64,000 nt of DNA, from assembly GCF_900130125.1 (NCBI RefSeq), contig NZ_FQXY01000009.1:597760-661759 (forward strand). The letters run 5' to 3'. This DNA comes from Bacteroides congonensis (GTDB lineage: Bacteria > Bacteroidota > Bacteroidia > Bacteroidales > Bacteroidaceae). Below, piece by piece: positions 1 to 8,258 of this stretch; the stretch's first letter is position 1, and each line of letters opens with the position of its first letter. The position numbers and the translations under genes are program-made. The notes beneath the pieces were generated by a model. That model made no database searches and was not told the origin of the DNA. It saw only the letters and a list, made by a program, of their open reading frames with translations.

Positions 1-247
1 CATAGGCATTGTCTACGGGCAGGTTGCCTACCAGTCTCGGAAGGTCATAGACCAGCTTTCCCTGTTCCGCCTTAACGATGGGGCGTTCGCCGGTTATCAT
101 TACTTCGGGCAGTTCTTTGAATATGCTGTCGATGTAAGCTATATTTTTCACGCTATCCGCAGGGGCTTGCATTTGCTGTTCCTGCTGCGCCGCTACCGGC
201 ATCCATGCGCAGACGCAAAGCGGAAGTAGTAAACTGATTCGTTTCAT
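1..247 (-). CDS. Outer-membrane beta-barrel / TonB-receptor-like protein, N-terminal part
   Basis: Only the first ~82 codons are present; the gene runs off the left edge. It opens with a clear signal peptide (MKRISLLLPLCVCAWMPVAA, cleavage near AAQ). A segment reading LPEVMITGERPIVKAEQGKL follows, then VYDLPRLVGNLPVDNAY. That arrangement (linker, 'V-I-TGERP', 'G-L-YD-P-L') is what I know from the N-terminal plug-like region of Bacteroides TonB-dependent outer-membrane beta-barrel proteins, but the barrel itself is not visible, so the family is an inference. A second in-frame ATG lies 12 bases upstream at 259; I chose 247 because the signal peptide begins there. The upstream region holds repeated motifs shared with the histidine kinase gene at 5.3 kb. 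Confidence 0.7.
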   Translation of the reverse strand, partial: MKRISLLLPLCVCAWMPVAAQQEQQMQAPADSVKNIAYIDSIFKELPEVMITGERPIVKAEQGKLVYDLPRLVGNLPVDNAY

Positions 248-305
248 TTCGTATTTCATTAATTTTGGTACTCTGCAAAATACGGCAGAAAAAGCGAGAC
301 TTTGC

Positions 306-349
306 GTTATCGCCCGCTTATCTAGTGTTATTTAGTCTTATCGCCCGCT
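306..349. promoter_or_regulatory. Direct repeats and 18-bp element upstream of the left-edge outer-membrane gene
   Basis: TTATCGCCCGCT occurs twice (307-318 and 338-349), 31 bp apart, about three helical turns. Between and overlapping them is GTGTTATTTAGTCTTATC (325-342), which recurs exactly at 5253-5270 in front of the histidine kinase gene. The elements lie roughly 60-100 bp upstream of the start codon of the leftward gene. Phased direct repeats suit binding by an OmpR-type regulator, but which protein binds is inference. Confidence 0.4.
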
Positions 350-497
350 ACCTAACAAAGAAGAATGATAATAACACAGATAACAGACTAATCTATAATT
401 ATTAAGGTATCCCCTGTTTTCTTTTAAAAGAAAGCTATTTATGGTAACCTTTAGTACAATCTATTGGTTAACTTTGTACCTGAATAATAAGATATTT

Positions 498-1067
498 ATG
501 AAAATCAATGCTGAAACAAAATATTGCCAGACGTGTGGAATACCTTTAGATATAGATTATACAAATCTTGAGGCAAACCAAAATGTGGAATATTGCGACT
601 ATTGTTTGCACAACGGGGTTAAACTCTATGATTTCTCAATGGATTATCTCATTTACCTTTGGGAGCTTTTCCCCGAAGAATATTATAAAGAGACAGGAGT
701 CAATCTCACTTCGGAAAGGAAGAATTCGATACGAATTGAACCAAGTATTGAAAAAATATCTGGTATCCGAATCGCATACTTGAAATTGGAAAGAACAAAT
801 AATGTCATCCATAGTTTCTCTGTTTTGTGGAAGCAGTTGCTACAATTTTCCGAAAAATATGAATTATCTTCAAAAGGATGTAAATACGTGAGTTTTCATG
901 AATTAAATAAGGTATACCGCCATATTTACCTTGACTGGTTGCCGACAAGCGATTATACCCTGCGGGAACAGCTCACCTTTGAGAGTTACATCAACACTCT
1001 CGAAAAAACTCCGGTTTCGGAGCTTATAACAGATATTTATATCCCTATTACAAAAAAAGAAATATGA
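498..1067 (+). CDS. Zinc-ribbon protein with GyrI-like effector-binding domain
   Basis: The protein is 189 aa. The N-terminus has a four-cysteine zinc ribbon (CQTCGIPLD near residues 10-18, then CDYC about 25 residues later), as in the small 'putative zinc ribbon' family. The C-terminal half (about 85-185, from ISGIRIAYL to ITDIYIPI) resembles a GyrI/AraC-type small-molecule-binding fold, usually used to sense ligands. I place the start at 498 rather than the upstream ATG at 441 because a -7-like TAACTTTG lies at 469-476, and because the zinc ribbon begins right after residue 1. The last bases overlap the next gene as ATGA, indicating translational coupling with the Fe-S protein. No DNA-binding helix is visible, so it may be a ligand sensor or sequestering protein rather than a transcription factor. 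Function unproven. Confidence 0.65.
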   Translation: MKINAETKYCQTCGIPLDIDYTNLEANQNVEYCDYCLHNGVKLYDFSMDYLIYLWELFPEEYYKETGVNLTSERKNSIRIEPSIEKISGIRIAYLKLERTNNVIHSFSVLWKQLLQFSEKYELSSKGCKYVSFHELNKVYRHIYLDWLPTSDYTLREQLTFESYINTLEKTPVSELITDIYIPITKKEI

Positions 1068-1765
1068 AATACTTAAACCAAGAAATAGAAAACGAGTTAA
1101 AAAATCAAGGAGCAAAACTGATACGCTTTGTTGACATATCGCATTTGGATGAAAAGCAAAACAGACAACTCCCGACCGCCATTGTTTTTGCACTTCCGCT
1201 TACCGCAGAATATGCTGAAATGGTATTTAATATTCCCGACTACGTACAAGCACGGATAGCGGATAATTACAATTTTGACGATGATGAATATTCGCAAACC
1301 GAACATAAAGCGGGAGAAATAGCAGACGAATTAGCCAAGTTCATCACCGGGAAGGGCTATAAAGCCATATCGCAATCCGATACAGGATTAGTGGCTGATG
1401 GCGTATTCGATTATGAAACAAAAGAATCAGTATTGCCCCATAAAACCGTTGCACTACTTGGCGGATTAGGGTGGATTGGGAAAAACAACCTGTTAATTAC
1501 TCCTGAATATGGCGCAGCACAATGTCTCGGCACGGTTTTGACTGATGCTCCACTGGAAACGGTATTGCATGAACCTCTATCTCCAAAATGCGGAAATTGC
1601 ATTACTTGCGTCAATATCTGCGAGAGAAAAGTTCTCAAAGGTAAAGTTTGGAGTAGATCTGTTTCAAGAGATGAAATCGTTAACATACATGGATGTAGTA
1701 CCTGTTTGAAATGCCTTGTGCATTGTCCCAGAACACAAACATATATAAAGAGGAATATTGTCTGA
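1064..1765 (+). CDS. QueG-like double [4Fe-4S] cluster protein
   Basis: The protein is 233 aa. The C-terminus carries two cysteine clusters, CGNCITCVNIC and CSTCLKCLVHCP, each with the CxxCxxCxxxC spacing that binds a [4Fe-4S] cluster. The central stretch (VALLGGLGWIGKNNLLITPEYGAA) is the signature of the epoxyqueuosine reductase/QueG-like family, in which it precedes the ferredoxin domain. It is shorter than true QueG (usually over 300 aa) and lacks a C-terminal HEAT-repeat extension, so it belongs to the short QueG-like branch often found next to regulators rather than being a tRNA-modifying enzyme with certainty. The start overlaps the upstream zinc-ribbon gene by 4 bases (ATGA), which implies one operon and possibly a shared redox or sensing role. 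Substrate unknown. Confidence 0.75.
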   Translation: MKYLNQEIENELKNQGAKLIRFVDISHLDEKQNRQLPTAIVFALPLTAEYAEMVFNIPDYVQARIADNYNFDDDEYSQTEHKAGEIADELAKFITGKGYKAISQSDTGLVADGVFDYETKESVLPHKTVALLGGLGWIGKNNLLITPEYGAAQCLGTVLTDAPLETVLHEPLSPKCGNCITCVNICERKVLKGKVWSRSVSRDEIVNIHGCSTCLKCLVHCPRTQTYIKRNIV

Positions 1766-1870
1766 ATTTCTACAAGCAACAAACGAGGGTTCACAAAAAT
1801 AAAAACAGAAGAGAAATCAATCCCTTCCGTTTTTATTCTTATATTTTTCCATAACCAATAATCGAAAAAT

Positions 1871-1987
1871 CTAAATCTTCCGAATTACTCTGGCGGGATT
1901 ACCTGCCACAATCGTGTTCGGTTCTACGTCTCTGGTCACAACACTACCCGCTCTTTGGTGTGCGCAGTCTATTCTTATTTCTTTCAT
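1871..1987 (-). pseudogene. Remnant of a left-handed beta-helix (hexapeptide) acetyltransferase
   Basis: A 38-codon open stretch reads AGSVVTRDVEPNTIVAGNPA followed by RVIRKI and a stop. This is the C-terminal signature of maltose/galactoside O-acetyltransferase-type hexapeptide-repeat proteins, which are normally about 180-200 aa. Nothing upstream encodes the rest of the fold; the residues before it (MKEIRIDCAHQR) do not fit the family. It is most likely the tail of a deleted gene and is one of three broken genes within 2 kb. Confidence 0.7.
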
Positions 1988-2002
1988 ATATAATGCTACT
2001 CC

Positions 2003-2563
2003 TTATTTCAATCTCTTCCCATCCGAAAAGGCGTTACCTACCTTCTTACCCACTTCCAGGTAATCGTTATTGAACGGATCGAATATAATAGGAGACACTT
2101 TGGATACATCCACTTTTCCGTTTTCGTCAAGAACACGTTCATCTACACTCACATTTATTATTTCCCCACGCAAAATACAGGTTTCAGGATTATAATCCTT
2201 CAACTTACATTCCAGCACTACAGATAATTCGTCGATCAACGGTGCATCTACAAACTCCGAACGAGTAGCATGGAAACCTGCACGAGCAAATTTATCCGAT
2301 ACCTTATTACCGGAAACAATACCCACGTAATCACAGGCAACAACTTGTCCGACCTCTGCCATACTCACGGTAAAAGCCTTACGCTTCAGTATATTTGCAG
2401 TCGTCTTATGTCCCTCACTAATACAAATACTAATTTCATGCATCTCGCTGATACCACCCCAAGCCGCATTCATAGCATTGGGAGTACCATTTTCATCATA
2501 AGCAGCGATAATAAACACCGGCTGCGGATAAGTAAAGGGCTTTGCCCCAAAATTCTTTCTCAT
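2003..2563 (-). CDS. Flavin reductase-like FMN-binding protein
   Basis: The protein is 186 aa. The sequence begins MRKNFGAKPFTYPQPVFIIA and continues with NAMNAAWGGISEMHEISICI, the pattern of flavin-reductase-like domain proteins in which a split-barrel fold binds FMN. The SGNKVSDKFARAGF and LECKL segments also fit this family. Members typically use NAD(P)H to reduce flavin or act as flavoprotein oxidoreductases. It lies immediately downstream (6-bp gap) of the broken flavodoxin gene on the same strand, so both were probably one operon for flavin-dependent redox chemistry; the flavodoxin partner is now frameshifted. The reading frame here is intact and of normal length. The precise substrate cannot be told. 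Confidence 0.85.
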   Translation of the reverse strand: MRKNFGAKPFTYPQPVFIIAAYDENGTPNAMNAAWGGISEMHEISICISEGHKTTANILKRKAFTVSMAEVGQVVACDYVGIVSGNKVSDKFARAGFHATRSEFVDAPLIDELSVVLECKLKDYNPETCILRGEIINVSVDERVLDENGKVDVSKVSPIIFDPFNNDYLEVGKKVGNAFSDGKRLK

Positions 2564-2569
2564 AATAAT

Positions 2570-3108
2570 TTATTTTTTAGTCCATTTCTTAATATCTTCC
2601 TTCGTCGCACCATTCAAAAGGCAGCCCTTTTGCCATTTCATATCAGGATAGGCTTCCTGCAACTCTTTTTCCGCATTAAAAATACTGCTGCTACCCGATG
2701 TAGCAAACGGAATAATCATTTTACCTGCAAAATCACCGCTTTCAATAAAAGTATTGATAATTCTCGGAGCTGAATTCCACCAAATAGGGAAACCTATATA
2801 AATGATATCGTAATCTGCAAGATTCTCCGGTTTAAATTTTAATGCAGGGCGTGATTTAGCATTTGACATCTCCACACTGCTACGTGAAGACTTGTCATGC
2901 CAATCCAAATCAGCAGTGACATATTCCTTTTCAGGTTGTATCTCGTAGAGCGTACCACCCCTGTAACTTCTACAATCAACTTTGCTGCTTTCTCCGTCGT
3001 TCCTGTTGCCGAGAAATAAGCCACCAATGTCTTATTACTCTGTTCCTGTGCATTTATAGTGATACATAACATCATGATCACTACCATAATCATACTTTTA
3101 ATCTTCAT
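2570..3108 (-). pseudogene. Exported flavodoxin, broken by a frameshift
   Basis: The 5' part (from 3108) encodes a signal peptide (MKIKSMIMVVIMMLCITINA) and the FMN-phosphate loop region TLVAYFSATGTTEKAA. The 3' part, in another frame, continues with DYDIIYIGFPIWWNSAPR and the rest of a flavodoxin to 2570. The frames join at a four-G run at 2958-2961: restoring one G gives ...VTGGGTLYEIQPEKEY..., which reads smoothly into the second part. A one-base loss in that homopolymer therefore explains the break. It could be a real mutation, a phase-variable tract or a sequencing error. If translated as is, the product would stop after about 89 residues. Confidence 0.85.
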
Positions 3109-3425
3109 TGCCCTTTATAGTTTTAATTTCTATTATCATGGTACAAAATTACAGAATAATATCTATCATAAAGGTATATAAATCACTGATTATCTAACCA
3201 AAATCACTGATAAAAGAAAAAACGAAGGGCAACCTTAAGTTTCAATCAGGATTTACTATTGAACTTTCGATTCCAATAAGACAGAATACAACCGATTTGA
3301 GTAATGTATGACCGAATCGATGATCCATCCGTTCCTATACGCCACTACAGTTTGTACATAACACTGCTTGGGTAGAGTAATGCTGGCTTATTAATTTCTC
3401 AGCCTTTCATGTTAAAGGTGGTAAT
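3109..3425. other. Intergenic stretch between flavodoxin and DJ-1 remnants
   Basis: The region is about 320 bp with no intact gene. A minus-strand -7-like element (TAATTTTG, 3144-3151) lies just upstream of the flavodoxin start. From 3381 the frame is open into the DJ-1-like gene and encodes family-like residues (FHVKGGNVPIDPE), but a TAA at 3378 closes it, so the missing first ~50 codons of that gene have degenerated or been deleted here. Confidence 0.5.
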
Positions 3426-3980
3426 GTGCCTATTGACCCCGAGAGTTTAAAACAACTGCTATTAGACCAAATATCCAGGAAGTATTGGGACGATCCGGCA
3501 TTCAGACGCATGTTGCAACATACCCAAAGCTTGGATGCAATATCGGGAAAGATGTTCGATTGCATTTATCTTGCGGGTGGGCATGGCACGATGTACGACT
3601 TCCCGGACAACGCAGTCTTGCAATCCATCATTAAATCCCATTATGAAAGCGACAAGATGGTGGCAGCCATTTGTCATGGTGTATGTGGATTGCTGAACGT
3701 CAGACTCTCCGACGGAGAGTATCTGGTGAGAGAAAAAGAATTAACCGGATATAGCTGGTTCGAAGAAATTTTGGCAAGGCGGGAAAAGGAAGTGCCATTT
3801 AATCTTGAAGAGACACTGAAAAAGAGGGGTGCCGATTATCGGAAAGCCTTTATACCGATGACATCTAAAGTCTTGGTGGACGGTAACCTGATTACCGGTC
3901 AGAACCCCTTCAGTTCGAAAGAAATAGCGAAAGTCATTCTGCAACAATTAGAGCACTCTTATATCAATACCCGGAATTGA
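3426..3980 (+). pseudogene. DJ-1/PfpI-family protein (class I glutamine amidotransferase-like), 5' truncated
   Basis: The open frame encodes 184 aa starting at a GTG inside the domain. It keeps LAGGHGTMYDFPDN and the nucleophile elbow AAICHG (Cys about residue 83), hallmarks of DJ-1/PfpI proteins such as Hsp31-type glyoxalases and chaperones. Family members of this type are ~225 aa and start about 50 residues earlier with a beta-strand and the catalytic Glu; here a stop codon at 3378 cuts that region off. The sequence just before 3426 still encodes in-frame family residues (KGGN), which supports truncation rather than an alternative start. The 3' end overlaps the converging gene at 3948 by 33 bp. 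Probably inactive. Confidence 0.75.
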
Positions 3981-4997
3981 ATCGATGAAATGGCTCCCTA
4001 ATAACATGGAGGGGGTGTAATATCCGCTTTTCCCGTGGTTACCTAAACAGTACCCGGCAATTCGGATACCTACCTCGACAGTCAGCGAATAGACGTTCGG
4101 AGTTGACATGGTCATTTCCACTTTGTCGCCGCCGGGCGCTTCCGCTTCTCCCCAGAATTGCCCCCGCTGCGTTTCTCTTGCTTGTTCGTCGGGACCTTTC
4201 TTTATGAATTTGCTTACCAAACTCTTGCCCAAGTCCTGCCCAAAACGGGTGTTCATAATCCCTTTAAACGGGTTGGACAGACGCAACATATAAATGCCCA
4301 GTTTGGTCATCGCCATATAAACCATTCCGTCAGGTACTCCGGTAGATATTCCCGATGTGAAGACGTCACCCCAGGGAATAGTTACCGCCCATTGCGGTTG
4401 ATTCTGGAAAGGAATCTTCTTCATCCGATATGCATTGGGCACAGTCTTGAGCCGACCGCCTTCCCTGATTAATCCTCCTTTTCCAACACTTTCGATGGAA
4501 GTTTTCACGGTGCCGATGCTCGGGCTTGTACCAAAAGAAAAAGCAAGGTCGATACGGGTGGCAGCAGGCAGCCTCTCTTTCAGCATGGCTGCCAGGCAGT
4601 CGGTCGGTACGATGTCGGTTCCCACACCCGGCATCACGATTACGTTACGGCTTTTGGCTTCATCGTCCAGCGCATAGCATTTTCTAAAAACATCTATCTC
4701 GCCGGTAATATCCAAATAATGTACCTTTTGTGAGAGACATGCCTTTGCCAAAGCTTCTGCCGTAGCAGAAAACGGTCCTGCACAGTTCAGCAAAACGGTT
4801 ACGTCCTGCAAATACCCTGCGGCATCCTTCACGCTGAATACCCTATATTCCAAACCAAGTTCGTTGGCTATGGGCAGCAATTTTTCGGCAATACGTCCTG
4901 CAACCACCGGTTTAATCCCTTGCTTGATGGCTTCGCGCACCATTAACTCTCCGGAATACCCATAAGCACCGTATATAATTAGTTTACTTTCATTCAT
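3948..4997 (-). CDS. Saccharopine dehydrogenase-like NAD(P)-binding protein
   Basis: The protein is about 349 aa. The N-terminus KLIIYGAYGYSGELMVREA is a Rossmann dinucleotide-binding motif (GAYGYSG), followed by PVVAGR and VLLNCAGPF. These mark the saccharopine dehydrogenase / trans-acting enoyl reductase-like group. In that group the domain reduces or oxidises substrates with NAD(P)H; the substrate here is unknown. The later PGVGTDIVPTDCLAAML segment is also typical. An in-frame ATG nine bases upstream (5006) is an alternative start. The last 33 bases overlap the converging DJ-1 remnant. It is not adjacent to lysine-biosynthesis genes, so classical saccharopine metabolism is unlikely. Confidence 0.8.
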   Translation of the reverse strand: MNESKLIIYGAYGYSGELMVREAIKQGIKPVVAGRIAEKLLPIANELGLEYRVFSVKDAAGYLQDVTVLLNCAGPFSATAEALAKACLSQKVHYLDITGEIDVFRKCYALDDEAKSRNVIVMPGVGTDIVPTDCLAAMLKERLPAATRIDLAFSFGTSPSIGTVKTSIESVGKGGLIREGGRLKTVPNAYRMKKIPFQNQPQWAVTIPWGDVFTSGISTGVPDGMVYMAMTKLGIYMLRLSNPFKGIMNTRFGQDLGKSLVSKFIKKGPDEQARETQRGQFWGEAEAPGGDKVEMTMSTPNVYSLTVEVGIRIAGYCLGNHGKSGYYTPSMLLGSHFIDSIPGIDIRVL

Positions 4998-5006
4998 AAT
5001 ATGCAT

Positions 5007-5311
5007 ATCAATAATGAGTTAATAACACTTTTGGTACCCATTAGGTTTTTGCATTTTACACGACAGCTACATTGGAAACTCTCTACATATACGGACAAAC
5101 CCGGTCAACCCATAATAACATAGTGGTCTAGTTTTGATTTCTTCCACAACAATATTGAGATATAAAATAGCCTCTAGTATTCTTACTCGTTACCTACTTT
5201 TTTTTCAGTGTTTATAGGTATCTGTGCAACAGACTGTTAATTTCACATTTCTGTGTTATTTAGTCTTATCAAAGAGAAGGGATATAATTGTTTCCTCTTA
5301 TCTTTGCGGGT
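5007..5311. promoter_or_regulatory. Control region of the histidine kinase gene
   Basis: GTGTTATTTAGTCTTATC at 5253-5270 is an exact copy of the element at 325-342. A -7 element TATCTTTG lies at 5299-5306, with no good TTTG at the -33 position, which suggests the need for an activator. The kinase ATG at 5312 falls only 5 bases after the -7 element, where transcription would normally start, so the mRNA may be leaderless. The rest of the interval shows nothing recognisable. Confidence 0.45.
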
Positions 5312-6826
5312 ATGAAATTACCATTGAAACATATCGTTATTCTAGTCATTTGCTCGTTAGCGGGTATCTTTGTCTATCAGGCTTATTGGTTGACAGGGCT
5401 TTACCGGACTATGAAGCAGGATATGGAAAATACCATTAGGGATGCCATGCGTACGAGTGACTTCAACGAGATAGTGCTCCGGGTGAATGAACTTCAGAAG
5501 GATAATGTGGAGCATGGCTCGGTGACGGTGTCTGCCGGATATGGCGCGGACGGTAATTCATTAGTGACAAGTCAGACGATTTCTTATACGGACAGTACTT
5601 ATAAGGATACGCTACATTCACGGACGGAGACAATAGCTGACACTGTAAGGACGGATACGGGAAGTGACGAAGCACGGGCAGTTGCGTCCAGTGAAAGCGG
5701 ACTGGACGTTTTATTGAAGAAGCAGGATTCTTTGAAGGAACTGCTGCTTAGTATTCAGCAAGGTATCCATGCGGGAGTAGATACGTATATCGACATTAAC
5801 CTGCAACGATATGACAGTCTGCTGAACAATGTGCTGAAGGAACATGAACTTGAAATTCCGCATCATACTTTATTGATTCATACCGGAAGGAATGCGGATT
5901 CCACCGTTATGTATATTGATACTGTCGGTATGGCGGGAGACAGCAGTTACATCCCTACTCCACGGGCGATTCGCTACGATTACGACTTTAACATGAGTCG
6001 CAGCCAGCGTTACCAGCTTGTCTTTGAACCTGTCGATTCACTGGTATGGAAACATATGACGGGAATTCTGGCTACTTCTTTCATTATTCTACTTATTTTA
6101 GGATTCTCCTTTTGGTTTCTTATCCGGACGCTACTCCGGCAAAAGACATTGGAAGAAATAAAAAGTGATTTTACCAATAATATCACGCATGAACTGAAAA
6201 CGCCGATTGCGGTGGCTTACGCGGCGAATGATGCGTTACTCAATTTTAATCAGGCGGAAGAAAAGACGAAACGGGATCAATATCTGCGTATCTGCCAGGA
6301 ACAGTTGCAACGTTTGAGTAGTTTGGTAGAACAGATTTTATCTATGAGTATGGAACGCCGCAAGACTTTCCGCCTGCATCCCGAAGAGGTCAATCTGAAA
6401 GAGTTGATCGTTTCATTGGTGGAACAGCACCAACTGAAGGCGGACAAGCCGGCGCAGATAACTTTGGAGATTGAACCGGAGACACTGACTATCGTAGTAG
6501 ACCGGACACATTTCAGTAATATTATCAGTAACCTGATAGACAATGCCGTGAAGTATTCGAAAGAGAGAGCCGATATTACCATTCGTTGCCGGCAGACGGA
6601 GCAGACGGTTACAATCAGTATCGCCGACCGGGGAATCGGGATTCCTTTGGATAAACAGAAGCATATATTCGATAAGTTTTACCGGGTTCCGACAGGCAAT
6701 CTTCACAATGTGAAAGGGTATGGACTGGGACTTTTCTATGTGAAAAGCATGGTGGAGAAACACGGCGGAACGATTACCGTAAAAAGCGAACCGGGAAAAG
6801 GAAGTATATTTACCATCACTCTATAA
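5312..6826 (+). CDS. Membrane sensor histidine kinase
   Basis: The protein is 504 aa. Two membrane segments (about 5-25 and 250-275) bracket a ~220-residue extracytoplasmic sensor region of no recognised fold. The cytoplasmic part has a HisKA box with NITHELKTPIA (phospho-acceptor His293). An HATPase domain follows with NLIDNAVKYS (N box), DRGIGIP (G1) and GYGLGLFYVKSMVEKHGG (G2). No HAMP domain is evident between TM2 and the H box. I place the start at 5312, where the first transmembrane helix begins, rather than at the upstream TTG. The cognate regulator follows 32 bp downstream. Signal and targets are unknown; the 18-bp element shared with the outer-membrane gene at the left edge hints at autoregulation and envelope control. 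Confidence 0.92.
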   Translation: MKLPLKHIVILVICSLAGIFVYQAYWLTGLYRTMKQDMENTIRDAMRTSDFNEIVLRVNELQKDNVEHGSVTVSAGYGADGNSLVTSQTISYTDSTYKDTLHSRTETIADTVRTDTGSDEARAVASSESGLDVLLKKQDSLKELLLSIQQGIHAGVDTYIDINLQRYDSLLNNVLKEHELEIPHHTLLIHTGRNADSTVMYIDTVGMAGDSSYIPTPRAIRYDYDFNMSRSQRYQLVFEPVDSLVWKHMTGILATSFIILLILGFSFWFLIRTLLRQKTLEEIKSDFTNNITHELKTPIAVAYAANDALLNFNQAEEKTKRDQYLRICQEQLQRLSSLVEQILSMSMERRKTFRLHPEEVNLKELIVSLVEQHQLKADKPAQITLEIEPETLTIVVDRTHFSNIISNLIDNAVKYSKERADITIRCRQTEQTVTISIADRGIGIPLDKQKHIFDKFYRVPTGNLHNVKGYGLGLFYVKSMVEKHGGTITVKSEPGKGSIFTITL

Positions 6827-6858
6827 AATACACTTGAACTCTATAAAACACTTGGGTC

Positions 6859-7554
6859 ATGAGCAAAAACGAAATAACAGTACTGCTGGTAGAAGACGAG
6901 CTGACTCTCGCCATGATTATCAAAGATACGCTTGAAGATAGTGGATTCATTATCCATACAGCCGCCGATGGAGAGAAAGGGCTGCGCCTTTTCTTCGAAC
7001 TCCGGCCGGATGTATTGGTGGCAGATGTTATGATGCCCAAAATGGATGGTTTCGAAATGGTGCGTAGGATTCGTCAGACGGACAAGCAGACCCCTGTCCT
7101 GTTCCTGACTGCCCGTTCGGGCATCAATGATGTGGTGGAAGGCTTTGAGCTCGGTGCCAATGATTATCTGAAGAAGCCTTTCAGCATGCAGGAGTTGATT
7201 ATCCGTATCAAGGCGCTTATGGGGAAAGCATTCCTTTTCTCTGAAAATAAAACTTCCAACCGTTTCGAGATTGGGAGTTATCTGTTCGATCCCACAGCAC
7301 AGACATTGCTGCATGCCGGAGTGAAACAGGAACTCTCTCATCGTGAATCGGAGATTTTGAAACGGTTGTGTGAGAATCGTAACCAGGTAGTTAACACGCA
7401 GGATGTATTGCTCGAACTTTGGGGAGATGACAGCTTCTTCAATTCCCGGAGCCTGCATGTGTTTATCACGAAATTACGTCATAAGCTCTCGTCGGACGAA
7501 CAGATTCGTATCGTAAATGTACGGGGAATCGGATATAAATTGATTGCTACTTAA
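6859..7554 (+). CDS. OmpR-family response regulator
   Basis: The protein is 231 aa. The receiver domain (about 8-120) has the acidic pocket VEDE, the phosphorylation site Asp56 in VADVMMPKMDG, the switch Thr in LTARS and Lys in KKPFS. A winged-helix DNA-binding domain (about 135-230) ends with the typical VRGIGYKL. It sits 32 bp behind the histidine kinase and is surely its partner. OmpR-type regulators bind direct repeats as dimers, which matches the repeats seen at 306-349. It is not obviously the described Bacteroides regulator RprY, whose N-terminus as I remember it differs. Confidence 0.93.
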   Translation: MSKNEITVLLVEDELTLAMIIKDTLEDSGFIIHTAADGEKGLRLFFELRPDVLVADVMMPKMDGFEMVRRIRQTDKQTPVLFLTARSGINDVVEGFELGANDYLKKPFSMQELIIRIKALMGKAFLFSENKTSNRFEIGSYLFDPTAQTLLHAGVKQELSHRESEILKRLCENRNQVVNTQDVLLELWGDDSFFNSRSLHVFITKLRHKLSSDEQIRIVNVRGIGYKLIAT

Positions 7555-7670
7555 ACTGGCATATAAATAATGTCAGCATGTTTTAAGGAGTTTTTCTCTA
7601 AGAAAATATAACGAAGGTGGGTAGTCAGGCTGAAAATTTCTATCTTTGTCGTAAATCAACCTTTACGAAG

Positions 7671-8210
7671 ATGAAAAAACTGATTCTATTTCTTTCGCTG
7701 GCATTATCAGTCGGTTTTGCATCCGCACAGTCGGAAATTCCTTCCGATAGTATTCGTCGTGCCCCGTCAGCCAATGTAAAAGAGTTCGGCGGTTTCTTAC
7801 TGGATATGGGATTGATGAATGTCACTGCTCCCCAACTGCCTAAGTTTGATTTGAGTATGCCCGATTTGAGTAAAGACTACAATCAGATATTCCGTTTCAA
7901 TACGGATGCTACCTATACGCAGGGATTTACGGATGCTTTTTCTTCCTCTTCTTTTTCCGGTTTCGGATATGGATATGGTTGGGGATTGTCTTCTTCTCCG
8001 CAATTTATGCAGATGGGCTCTTTCAAGCTGAAAAATGGAATGAGAATCAATACGTATGGAGATTATGATAAAGACGGTTGGAGAATACCCAACCGGAGCG
8101 CTATGCCTTGGGAAAAAAATAATTTCCGGGGTGCATTCGAGCTAAAATCCGCCAATGGTAATTTCGGCATACGGATTGAAGTGCAGCAGGGGCGCAATGT
8201 CCCCTACTAA
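7671..8210 (+). CDS. Secreted protein of unknown function
   Basis: The protein is 179 aa with a signal peptide (MKKLILFLSLALSVGFASAQ). The mature part has no family I recognise. It contains a serine/glycine/aromatic-rich stretch (DAFSSSSFSGFGYGYGWGLS, about residues 85-105) and a C-terminal half (INTYGDYDKDGWRIPNRSAM) that looks like small Bacteroides periplasmic or outer-membrane-associated proteins. A -7 element TATCTTTG at 7641-7648 lies 22 bases upstream of the ATG, so it has its own promoter and is not simply co-transcribed with the regulator. Its position behind a two-component system makes it a candidate target or accessory sensor, which is inference only. Confidence 0.7.
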   Translation: MKKLILFLSLALSVGFASAQSEIPSDSIRRAPSANVKEFGGFLLDMGLMNVTAPQLPKFDLSMPDLSKDYNQIFRFNTDATYTQGFTDAFSSSSFSGFGYGYGWGLSSSPQFMQMGSFKLKNGMRINTYGDYDKDGWRIPNRSAMPWEKNNFRGAFELKSANGNFGIRIEVQQGRNVPY

Positions 8211-8258
8211 AACCCAAAAGGAATCGACAATCCTAAGGGAATCGGTTACTGGAAAAAA

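Noticed and set aside
5312..7554. The two-component pair as RprX/RprY
   Set aside because: As I remember it, the regulator RprY has a different N-terminus, and the kinase here has no features specific to RprX.
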